The notes beneath the pieces are model-generated. The model had not been told where the DNA came from. It was given only the letters and a program-made list of their open reading frames with translations, and searched no databases. A stretch of 64,000 bases of DNA from Hyalangium versicolor (GTDB lineage Bacteria; Myxococcota; Myxococcia; Myxococcales; Myxococcaceae): NCBI RefSeq assembly GCF_020103695.1, contig NZ_JAHXBF010000027.1, forward strand, positions 1 to 64,000, read 5' to 3'. Below, in pieces: positions 8,801 through 16,010 of the stretch. The stretch's first letter is position 1. Every line of letters begins with the position of its first letter. The position numbers were made by a program, and so were the translations under genes.

Positions 8801-10954
8801 TCAGGCTCCTGCGTCCAGAATCGGGAACCCGGTGGGCATGGTACCCGTGGCCCGGGCGATCGCATTGGCCAGCGCCGCCGCCGCGCTGGGGTAGCCGAGC
8901 TCTCCCACTCCCCCCACGTGATCACCCGAGCGGATGAGGTGGACCTGGATCTCGGCGGGTGTGTGTTTCATCCGCAGCCAGCCGTAGTCCGCGAAGCTGC
9001 CCTCGCGCACGGCTCCCGCGTCGATGTGGATACCCGCGCTCAGCGTGGTCGACATCGCGTCGACGGCCGCTCCCTGGAGCTGGGCCTCGATGCTCTTCGG
9101 ATTGATGGGCAGCCCCACATCGGCGGCAATCACGACGCGTAGCACCCGGGGAGTCCCGCTCGTGACGTCGACCTCGACGAGGTGGGCGATGGCACTGTCC
9201 CACTCCTCGAGCACCGCCACCCCCTGAGCCACCCCGGCTGGCAACGGCCGGCCCCATTGCCCCTTGAGCACCACTTCGTTCAACACCGCCTTGAGGCGGC
9301 TCGAGGTGAGCCGGGATCGTCTCAGCTCGACCGGGTCTCGCCCCAACGTTCTGGCGAGCTGATCCACGAAGATTTCATTGGCCACGCCCACCTGGCTGGT
9401 GAACACGGAGCGGAACGAGCCCGTGGGGATGGGGAGCGAGACCTCGCGCATCTCCTGCGTCACCAGTCCCCAGGCGTAGGGCACGTGCTGTGTGATCGCG
9501 AAGAACACCTGGCTGGTCACCTCCGGCAGAGTCCCTCCGACCAGGGCGGTGAGGAGATCTCCGAAGCCGTGAGGGAACTCCACCGTGGGAATGGCGGCGC
9601 GGTGGTGCCACCCGAGGATCGATCCGCCCAGACCGAGGTAGGCGAGGATCCGGTGGTGGCTGGCGGGCCGGAAATGGCCGTGGCGCATGTCATCGTTGCG
9701 CGTCCACATCAACTTCACGGGTCTCCCGAGCGCCCGCGAGACGAGCGCGGCCTCCACGGCAGCCTCGGAGAAGAACCTCCGGCCGAAGCCGCCTCCCGCT
9801 CGCATCGGGTGGACTGTGACGCGCTGGGGATTGAGCGCCCAGCCGAGCGCCTCGGCGACCTGGCGTTGTGCGTACTTGGGATCCTGCGCTCCGGTCCAGA
9901 GTTCGGCGCTGTCCGCGTTCACTCGAGCCACGCAGCTCTGTGGCTCCATGGGTGCGTGGGCGAGATAGGGAAAGTCGAAGCGGCCCTCCAGGGTCTGGGT
10001 GGTGAACAGCGGCGGGAGCGGCCGAGGGCCGATCGCATCGCGCAGGCTGGCCCGGACCGTGGCGTCGGAGAGCTGGCTTGCGGGCCCCGGATTCCAGGTG
10101 ACATGCAGGGCATCACGCGCCGCGAACGCCTGAGCGAAGTTCTGGGCCGCGACAGCGACCCCCGAGGGCAGGCCCACCGCTCCCACCACCCCCGGCACCG
10201 CGGAGGCGGTTGAAGCATCGAAGGTCTGGACCGTACCGCGCAGCGTGGGCGGCCGGGCCACCAGCACGGACACGGTCCCGGGGATATCCACGTCGAGGGT
10301 GTAGCGCGCAGCCCCCGTCACGATGTCGTGGGCGTCGATGCGCCCCGTGGGCTTTCCCACCACCGTGTATGCGCTCGTTGCCTTCGGCAGCGAGGGGACT
10401 TCCGGTATCCACACGCTGGCCGCTTCCTGAGCCAGCTCGCCGTACGCGATTCGGCGCCCGTCGGGAGCAATCACCTCTCCGTTGGCGGTGGAGAGCGTGA
10501 GCGCGAGCACATGCCAGCGGTGCGCGGCGGCGGTCACCAGCCGAGCCCGGGCATCGGCGGCCGCGGCGCGGAGGGGACCGGCCAGGTAGCGCATCGTCGA
10601 TGACAATCCGGTGAGCTGGATGAGCCAGCGCGGATCGGCGTCAGCGCTGCGCACTTCCACCGAGCTCAGCGGGGCATCGAGCTCCTCCGCGACGAGCATG
10701 GCCACGCCCGTGGTGATGCCTTGCCCCATCTCGGTGCGAGGCAACGTCACGAGGATGCGCCCATCGGTGCGTATGGTGATGTAGAGATCCAGCGGAGTCT
10801 CGGCGGGCGTTTCCGCCGCGCTGGCGGGCGGCACATCGAGCCCCAACCTCGCCGCGACCATCAATGTTGGCGAGGCGACCAGCCATGTCAGGAACCGGCG
10901 GCGGTCAACTCCCACGGGAACGTCCGCCTCCGGTTTCGGCGTGTCAGCCATCAC
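8801..10954 (-). CDS. Molybdopterin-binding catalytic subunit, isoquinoline 1-oxidoreductase/aldehyde dehydrogenase type
   Basis: A 717-residue IorB-like subunit of the xanthine dehydrogenase family. A twin-arginine-type signal (RRRFLTWLVASPTLMVAARLG, ending ASA) at about 18-47 indicates export together with the Fe-S subunit. Molybdopterin motifs include GGGFGRRF and the C-terminal GGVGELG, whose Glu is the catalytic base in the family. The enzyme would hydroxylate an N-heterocycle or oxidise an aldehyde in the periplasm. The substrate cannot be read from sequence. No XdhC-like maturation factor is in the window. Confidence 0.9.
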   Translation of the reverse strand: MMADTPKPEADVPVGVDRRRFLTWLVASPTLMVAARLGLDVPPASAAETPAETPLDLYITIRTDGRILVTLPRTEMGQGITTGVAMLVAEELDAPLSSVEVRSADADPRWLIQLTGLSSTMRYLAGPLRAAAADARARLVTAAAHRWHVLALTLSTANGEVIAPDGRRIAYGELAQEAASVWIPEVPSLPKATSAYTVVGKPTGRIDAHDIVTGAARYTLDVDIPGTVSVLVARPPTLRGTVQTFDASTASAVPGVVGAVGLPSGVAVAAQNFAQAFAARDALHVTWNPGPASQLSDATVRASLRDAIGPRPLPPLFTTQTLEGRFDFPYLAHAPMEPQSCVARVNADSAELWTGAQDPKYAQRQVAEALGWALNPQRVTVHPMRAGGGFGRRFFSEAAVEAALVSRALGRPVKLMWTRNDDMRHGHFRPASHHRILAYLGLGGSILGWHHRAAIPTVEFPHGFGDLLTALVGGTLPEVTSQVFFAITQHVPYAWGLVTQEMREVSLPIPTGSFRSVFTSQVGVANEIFVDQLARTLGRDPVELRRSRLTSSRLKAVLNEVVLKGQWGRPLPAGVAQGVAVLEEWDSAIAHLVEVDVTSGTPRVLRVVIAADVGLPINPKSIEAQLQGAAVDAMSTTLSAGIHIDAGAVREGSFADYGWLRMKHTPAEIQVHLIRSGDHVGGVGELGYPSAAAALANAIARATGTMPTGFPILDAGA

Positions 10955-11116
10955 GCGACTATGGCAACCGCTCCTCGGTGGCTCAATGACTTGGCAGGTG
11001 AGGCCGGCTCAACGGCGTCAAGCCGGACTCGCGGGGGGGGGTTGCGCCAGCCATGCGGTGGTCGGCGGGGAACGTCGCTGCTAGAATTCTTGGGGCCACG
11101 CAGCCAGGAGCGTCGC

Positions 11117-11992
11117 ATGACCTTGATCGCCCAGTTCAACAACAACGGCACGCGGTTGAACCTGCTGCAGAAGAAGCCGCTGTTCCTCAGCCTGGCCGAT
11201 CGGCCTGCTCCCAATTGGTACAACCGCACGAAGCCGCTGGTTGGGAACGCCGCGTTCCAGGGCCTCACCCAGCACGACATCGGGGCCATGGTCGCGGGCA
11301 ACGCCGTCGCGGTTCCCAACAACGCCGTGATCGAGCAGAACAACATCAACATCTATCTGACGATCACCGCCGAGACCATGAACGCCTTTGGCGGTGCTCC
11401 GGTCAACGAGCTTCATGCCTACCAGGCCAACCCGGGTGCCGCGATCGGCTGCCAGTACCTGAGCTGGGAGGACTCCTGCATCGTCTCGATGGACCTCAAC
11501 AACGCGGGGCCCGCCCTCGTCATGTCAGGCCCATTCAACGGCTGCCACTTCTATGTGACTCGGGACACCGTCACCAATCAGGTCCGGGTCCACCATGCGA
11601 ACGCCAACAAGATTGGCATGGCCACCGACCACAACCGTCCGGATCTGGCGGAAGCGTATCTGGACGCCTTGATGCAGGCGGTTCAAGGACCCAACGAGAT
11701 CATCACCCACCGGATGCGCAAGGGGGACTACCTGGCCAAGATCTGGAACGTGGGGGTGGGCGCCAAGATCGAGTCAGCGGTCGCGTTGAACTATCGCAAC
11801 CGCAAGACGGGCCAGGATCGCGGCAACGTGGTGCTCCACGAGACCATGTGCCTGGTCTTCGGGATCCGCACGGCTCCGAACACCTGGGACTTCTTCTTCC
11901 ACGTCGCGGGCGTTGCCGACTACACCCGCCCCGGGTTGCGCTCGAACCGCGTCGGTTACCTGAAGACGGTCATTCCGTGGCAGCAGCTCTGA
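11117..11992 (+). CDS. Unknown protein with Cys/His pair resembling CNF/CheD-type deamidases
   Basis: A 291-residue protein with start at 11117 fixed by AGGAG 6 bases upstream; the longer upstream frame overlaps the divergent IorB gene. No signal peptide is visible. I do not recognise the family with confidence. The central stretch MSGPFNGCHFYV followed by QVRVHHAN places Cys143 16-17 residues before His159/His160. In CNF1 (Cys866, His881) and CheD the catalytic Cys and His have a similar spacing in a similar Ser-Gly-Cys...His setting. A toxin-like glutamine deamidase is a possibility, not a conclusion. It is transcribed alone, divergent from the molybdenum enzyme operon. Confidence 0.6.
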   Translation: MTLIAQFNNNGTRLNLLQKKPLFLSLADRPAPNWYNRTKPLVGNAAFQGLTQHDIGAMVAGNAVAVPNNAVIEQNNINIYLTITAETMNAFGGAPVNELHAYQANPGAAIGCQYLSWEDSCIVSMDLNNAGPALVMSGPFNGCHFYVTRDTVTNQVRVHHANANKIGMATDHNRPDLAEAYLDALMQAVQGPNEIITHRMRKGDYLAKIWNVGVGAKIESAVALNYRNRKTGQDRGNVVLHETMCLVFGIRTAPNTWDFFFHVAGVADYTRPGLRSNRVGYLKTVIPWQQL

Positions 11993-12087
11993 TGGACGGC
12001 TCAAGAGGCCGCAGGGACCTGGACGAGCTCGCCACTGACCGAAGGCGGTGTTTGACAATCCAGAAGCTCCGCCATATCCCTTGCGCG

Positions 12088-12280
12088 TCTTCGGTGCGCT
12101 CCATGACACCATGGGCGCTCAAGGGAACCCGGTGTGAGTCCGGGACTGCCCCGCAGCGGTGAACAGGAACGACCGCCGTCATCGTGAGCACTGGCCCTTG
12201 GGCTGGGAAGCGACGGCCAGTAGGTGAGTGAACTCCCCGAGGGCACTCGAGCCTGTGAGTCCGAAAACCTGCCGAGGACC
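12088..12280 (+). promoter_or_regulatory. Cobalamin (B12) riboswitch
   Basis: The leader holds the hallmark conserved parts in order: AAGGGAACCCGGTG (12121-12134), GAGTCCGGGACTGCCCCGC (about 12136-12155), GGGAAGCGACGGCCAGTAGG (about 12205-12225), and the B12 box ending AAAACCTGCCG (about 12264-12274). The 5' CGGTG near 12092 can pair with the ACCTGCCG end. It lies about 145 bases upstream of the lipoprotein gene at 12425. By family knowledge, adenosyl- or methylcobalamin binding switches the downstream operon off. The expression platform after the B12 box was not resolved. Confidence 0.92.
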
Positions 12281-12424
12281 CGCGCGGTGCGCGGACATCA
12301 CCGGAGCCTCCGAGGGGAGGGGACGGAGACGCCCTTCTCTTGCCCAAAGAAAGGTCGTTTCCGCTCTCATCCCTCGGAAGTGAAGGCCACCCGCCCGGAG
12401 TGGGCGCCGGAGCAGAGGACGCGA

Positions 12425-13726
12425 ATGAGAAGCCGGATGTGGAGCGGAAACAACCGAATGAAGTGCATGCCCCTGCTCGCGGCCATGGGGCTCGCGTGGC
12501 TGGGTGCAGGGTGCGACGGCGAGGAGTGCACCAACTCCTTCGACTGCCAGACGACCCCCGAGCGGAAAGATCCCGCCAACCCCTACGTTTGCGTGGACAA
12601 CCAGTGCAAGCCGTTTCTGTCGGTCTATCCTCCTCCTCGCGGGGATGGAGGGACTTCCGATGGAGGGACCGAGGTGCCCACGGATGGTGGGACCGATGGT
12701 GGGACCGATGGGGGGACGGATGGGGGCCTGAACACCTGCGACACCGCCTCGTATGATGCGAAGCTCGGCACGCTCCATCTCGAGGCAGGTTTCCAGGCGG
12801 CGGAGAGCGCGTCCCTGCCTGCCAACATCCTCGCGGTGACAGCCATCGGCCCTGGCCCTGTCTACACGCTCTACGGTCTGCGCTCGAATGACAGCAGCTT
12901 CGTGTCTCTGGGCTCCTGGCCGTCCCTTCAGGTGGGGGGAGAGGCGCTGTTCCCGGTCCTCGCCCCAGACGATCGCTCCAAGAGTGTCTTCCTCGGCAGC
13001 TATCTGGTGAATGACGGGACGCGGCTGCTCACCGGCTACACCAGGTCCGGAGCGGGCTTCCCCGGTAACGTCGCGCTCTATGACACCACGGCTCCAGAGA
13101 AGTCCGGTTACTACGCGGCGCCCGGCAATTACAGCGCCGCAGCGCTGCCGGGGATCTTCTTCATCAACGGCCTGGGGCTGGGGAGTAGCTCGGGCTCCGC
13201 GGGCATCTACGTCCTGGACCTCGAGAGCGATCCGCCCACGGCCAGGCTGTTGGCCACCTTTGATTCGTCCTGGAGTGCCTCCAGCGGTCTGAGCGCCATG
13301 ACGCACGAGGGCATCGCGGCGCTCGGCTACTTCGATGGAAACACCTTCATCAACCGCCTGCGGGCGGCTCCTCCCGCGCTCTACAAGCCGGCGCTGACGA
13401 ACGGGGCTACCTTCGAGCTTGCGCAGGCCGCTGAGGTCGACGTGGGCAGTGACCTCTTCGGCGCAAGCGGCTTCGGCGACGGAGTGGCGCTGCTGCGAGG
13501 GAACTATGACGCGACCTTCACTCCCGTCTACATCGACATCACCCGGGTGGCGCTGACGATCTCGAGCCAGGACGATCAGGAGGTTGAGGTGGGGACTCCG
13601 ACACCCGTGCTGAGATTCTCCGACAGTTGCACCGCCGTGGACGTGCTGGCTCCCCTGGGGGGTGATCTGCTGGTGGGCGTGACGGACAAGAACGGTCGGC
13701 GGCTCGTCCGGCTCCAGCAGCCATGA
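12425..13726 (+). CDS. B12-riboswitch-controlled surface lipoprotein, propeller-like
   Basis: 433 residues from the ATG at 12425 (AGAGGA upstream); the ATG at 12458 (MKCMPLL) is an alternative start. The N-terminus ends in a lipobox region LAWLGAGC. A Cys-rich stretch (CDGEECTNSFDCQT ... CVDNQCKPF) and a (DGGT)n linker precede a ~330-residue domain with propeller-like repeats (VYTLYGLRSNDSSF, GIYVLDLES, ALYKPALTNGATFELAQ). I do not know a named family, but it sits directly behind the B12 riboswitch and overlaps the next gene by 4 bases (ATGA). The position suggests a role in corrinoid capture or use at the cell surface; this is inference. Confidence 0.8.
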   Translation: MRSRMWSGNNRMKCMPLLAAMGLAWLGAGCDGEECTNSFDCQTTPERKDPANPYVCVDNQCKPFLSVYPPPRGDGGTSDGGTEVPTDGGTDGGTDGGTDGGLNTCDTASYDAKLGTLHLEAGFQAAESASLPANILAVTAIGPGPVYTLYGLRSNDSSFVSLGSWPSLQVGGEALFPVLAPDDRSKSVFLGSYLVNDGTRLLTGYTRSGAGFPGNVALYDTTAPEKSGYYAAPGNYSAAALPGIFFINGLGLGSSSGSAGIYVLDLESDPPTARLLATFDSSWSASSGLSAMTHEGIAALGYFDGNTFINRLRAAPPALYKPALTNGATFELAQAAEVDVGSDLFGASGFGDGVALLRGNYDATFTPVYIDITRVALTISSQDDQEVEVGTPTPVLRFSDSCTAVDVLAPLGGDLLVGVTDKNGRRLVRLQQP

Positions 13727-14469
13727 GCTCGCGCCGTTCTACCGGTTGGCGGGTCTGCCTGGGACTGGGCTCCCTCCTGGTCGCCATGGCCTGTGGCGAG
13801 TCCTCGGCTCCGGGAGTGCCCGAGCCTCCCGGGGACGGTGGCTTCACCCCCTCGGATGCAGGGACCCCTCCCTCGGACGCGGGACCTGACGCCGGGCCGA
13901 GGCAGGTGGACCCCTTCGCGGATCGCGTCGTCTCGTTCCAGCCGGGGGAGGCTGCGGGCTTCGGCCAGGATCTCTTCCCAGGGGTGGTGCTCGGGCCTCC
14001 TCGGGGAGAGGGCAGCAGCCAGGGTTCGCTGGATGTGCTCTCCCTGGGGCGACAGGGCGTCATTGTCCTGGAATTCACCGATTGGGTGCCAGTGGACGGC
14101 CCTGGCGTGGATCTGCTCGTCTTCGAGAACCCCTTCGGGCGTTTCGCGGAGACGGGCGTTGTCGCGGTGAGCGACGACGGGCTCACGTGGCACGAGTTCC
14201 CATGCGACGCCACGAACCCGGATGCGGGCTATCCGGGGTGTGCTGGCGTCCACCCCGTGTTCTCCCACCCCGACAACGGCATCAGCCCCACGGATCCCTC
14301 GGTGGCGGGAGGAGACGGGTTCGATCTGAGCGAGGTGGGGGTGTCACGAGCCCGCTTCGTGCGCATTCGGGACAGCGGCGCCAACGGCTATGGTGGGATC
14401 GCGGGCGGGTTCGACCTGGACGCGGTGAGCGTCGTCCACGGCGAGGAGGTGTCGGGAGGCTCGCCTTGA
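13723..14469 (+). CDS. B12-riboswitch-controlled surface lipoprotein, second gene
   Basis: 248 residues starting in the ATGA overlap with the previous gene. The signal ends LLVAMAC (lipoprotein), followed by a PSDAG-rich linker. The core reads VDLLVFENPF, GVVAVSDDGLTWHEFPCD, GGDGFDLSEVGVSRARFVRIRDSG and AGGFDLDAVSVVHG. This is a jelly-roll/discoidin-like pattern I associate with 'cell surface protein' genes found near B12-regulated TonB receptors in deltaproteobacteria. It is translationally coupled to the first lipoprotein, so both should form one B12-repressed unit. No TonB receptor or BtuCD genes are adjacent. Confidence 0.8.
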   Translation: MSSRRSTGWRVCLGLGSLLVAMACGESSAPGVPEPPGDGGFTPSDAGTPPSDAGPDAGPRQVDPFADRVVSFQPGEAAGFGQDLFPGVVLGPPRGEGSSQGSLDVLSLGRQGVIVLEFTDWVPVDGPGVDLLVFENPFGRFAETGVVAVSDDGLTWHEFPCDATNPDAGYPGCAGVHPVFSHPDNGISPTDPSVAGGDGFDLSEVGVSRARFVRIRDSGANGYGGIAGGFDLDAVSVVHGEEVSGGSP

Positions 14470-14484
14470 GCCCGCGTGCGGAGG

Positions 14485-15363
14485 TCAGACCTCTGCCAAC
14501 ACCGCAGCCAGCTTTCCGAGGAAGCCAGCCCAGCCCTGCTGGTAATCGCTGCGGTCCACGGCGTGCTCGAAGCCTTCGTGCACCACCGTCACGCGCGTGC
14601 GTGTGCCGCCGTCGAGCGCCTCGAGGAGCCAGGTCACGCGGGTGGGGGGCTTGCCGGGCTCTCCTCGCCAATCGGGCCAGTCGGTCACCAGGCGCTCGTT
14701 CTCGACCAGCTCGATGATCCGCGTCGGGCCCCCCGAAACCTGTCTCCCCTCGACCTCGTATTGCCAGCCGTACGAGTACGTGCCCTTCGCGACGTCGACC
14801 TTCGCTGAGGCGTACAGCCAGCGGTTCATCAGCTCCGGCTCGAGCAGCGCGCGAAACACCTTCGCCGGCGCCGCTGCGATCTCGATGGAGCTGCGAACCG
14901 TGGGCTCTCGGCTCGAGAAGTCGGGCAGGACCACACCGCCTTGGCGGCCACGCACATGCTCGGACAGGTTGCCGAGCTGCATTCGCCACAGATCATCCAG
15001 CGTATGCGCGGTCGAGCGAAAGGGCAGGGCGCCGCTCACCTCGTGGGTCAGCGTGAGCTTCGTTCGCGAGGCGTCGCTGTCCGGCTCGAGCTGATACCGC
15101 ACCACCGATGGCTGGCCGAGCACGCGCCACCCGTGCTCGAGCACCCGGTTCGGCTCGAAGGCCGTGATTTTCTGGCTGGGGTCGGGCTCGGGGGGAGCAC
15201 CGAGCGTGGCCTTGCCCCAGAACTGGAACGCTCCCCCGAGCCGGGCCTCGACCTTCGCATGCTCGGCGAACCACACCTCGAGCTGAGCTGAATCGGCGAG
15301 CGCCTCGAAGACACGCTGGGGCGTCGCGTTCAGGGTTTTCTCTGTCTGGTGGCGGTGATTCAC
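14485..15363 (-). CDS. Tandem SRPBCC (AHSA1-like) domain protein
   Basis: 292 residues with two START/Bet v1-type helix-grip domains: about 1-135 (TLNATPQRVFEALADSAQLEVWF) and about 155-290 (IEIAAAPAKVFRALLEPELMNRWL ... GWAGFLGKLAAVL). Such proteins bind hydrophobic ligands or assist chaperones; the ligand is unknown. It starts 4 bases inside the end of the ArsR gene (ATGA overlap), and ArsR-SRPBCC pairs are a common operon in soil bacteria. The duplication in a single chain is unusual in length, as most members have one domain of about 150 residues. Confidence 0.88.
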   Translation of the reverse strand: MNHRHQTEKTLNATPQRVFEALADSAQLEVWFAEHAKVEARLGGAFQFWGKATLGAPPEPDPSQKITAFEPNRVLEHGWRVLGQPSVVRYQLEPDSDASRTKLTLTHEVSGALPFRSTAHTLDDLWRMQLGNLSEHVRGRQGGVVLPDFSSREPTVRSSIEIAAAPAKVFRALLEPELMNRWLYASAKVDVAKGTYSYGWQYEVEGRQVSGGPTRIIELVENERLVTDWPDWRGEPGKPPTRVTWLLEALDGGTRTRVTVVHEGFEHAVDRSDYQQGWAGFLGKLAAVLAEV

Positions 15364-15710
15364 TTTTTTCTCCGGGGTGGGGGTTCATCGGGAAGCGACT
15401 CAACGAAGTCTTTGAGGTCGTGCAGCCGCGCCGGCCAGAAGACGCGATATGCGTCGAGCCAGGCACCGATGATCTGCAAGCGCTGCGGCAACAGGGTGTA
15501 CACGCGCTCGCGGCCGCGGCGCTCCTCGCGTACCAGTGCTGCTTCACGAAGCACGCGCAAGTGCCGCGACACAGCCGGCCGGCTCATCTCGAAGCCTTCG
15601 GCCAGCGCACCCGCGGTGCAGTCGTCTTCCAGCAGGCGCGCCAGCAGGCTGCGCCGGGTCGCGTCGGAGAGGGCGAAGAAGACGGCGTCGAGGTGCGATG
15701 CAGAGTCCAT
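15360..15710 (-). CDS. ArsR-family transcriptional regulator
   Basis: 116 residues from the ATG at 15710 (MDSASHLDAVFFALSDATRR). The winged-helix motif is clear: RRSLLARLLEDDCTAGALAE, then MSRPAVSRHLRVLREAALV and EERRGRERVYTL. No metal-binding cysteine pair is seen in the recognition helix, so it is probably one of the non-metal ArsR regulators that accompany SRPBCC genes. The frame is open to 15755, but those residues overlap the likely operator. It is first in an operon with the tandem SRPBCC gene. Confidence 0.9.
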   Translation of the reverse strand: MDSASHLDAVFFALSDATRRSLLARLLEDDCTAGALAEGFEMSRPAVSRHLRVLREAALVREERRGRERVYTLLPQRLQIIGAWLDAYRVFWPARLHDLKDFVESLPDEPPPRRKK

Positions 15711-15723
15711 ACGTAAGCGATGC

Positions 15724-15783
15724 GTTACATATTCGAGCAGGCAAGACAGTGTCAATAACGCGTAGCCGAGGGGTTACATATTC
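15724..15783. promoter_or_regulatory. Repeated element GTTACATATTC upstream of arsR-type gene
   Basis: GTTACATATTC occurs at 15724-15734 and again at 15773-15783, both as GTTACATATTC followed shortly by CGAG. The 49-base spacing and AT-rich content in a GC-rich background suggest operator half-sites or core promoter elements for the ArsR gene that starts at 15710. The remaining divergent region to 16010 shows no gene. Confidence 0.45.
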
Positions 15784-16010
15784 TTCGAGCCGAGGCGCAT
15801 CAGAGGGAGAGGGGGCCTGGCTTGAAGCCTCCTCTCGCGGCGGAAAGAGGACAGTCCCGCTTGGCGGTGTCTCGTAGTGAGCGGGGAGGTTCGAGGTAGG
15901 CCAGAGGGTGAGCCCTCGGCGGAGCTATAGCGAGCCTGGAGCACGGGACTCGCGGCGAGCCGAGTGGCGACACCGGTGTCCAGAAACCGCGCCGGAAGCG
16001 GGGACACTGC

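Noticed and set aside
12649..12726. Tandem GATGGTGGGACC-like repeat as a CRISPR or mobile repeat
   Set aside because: It is in frame and encodes a (DGGT)n linker typical of myxobacterial lipoproteins.
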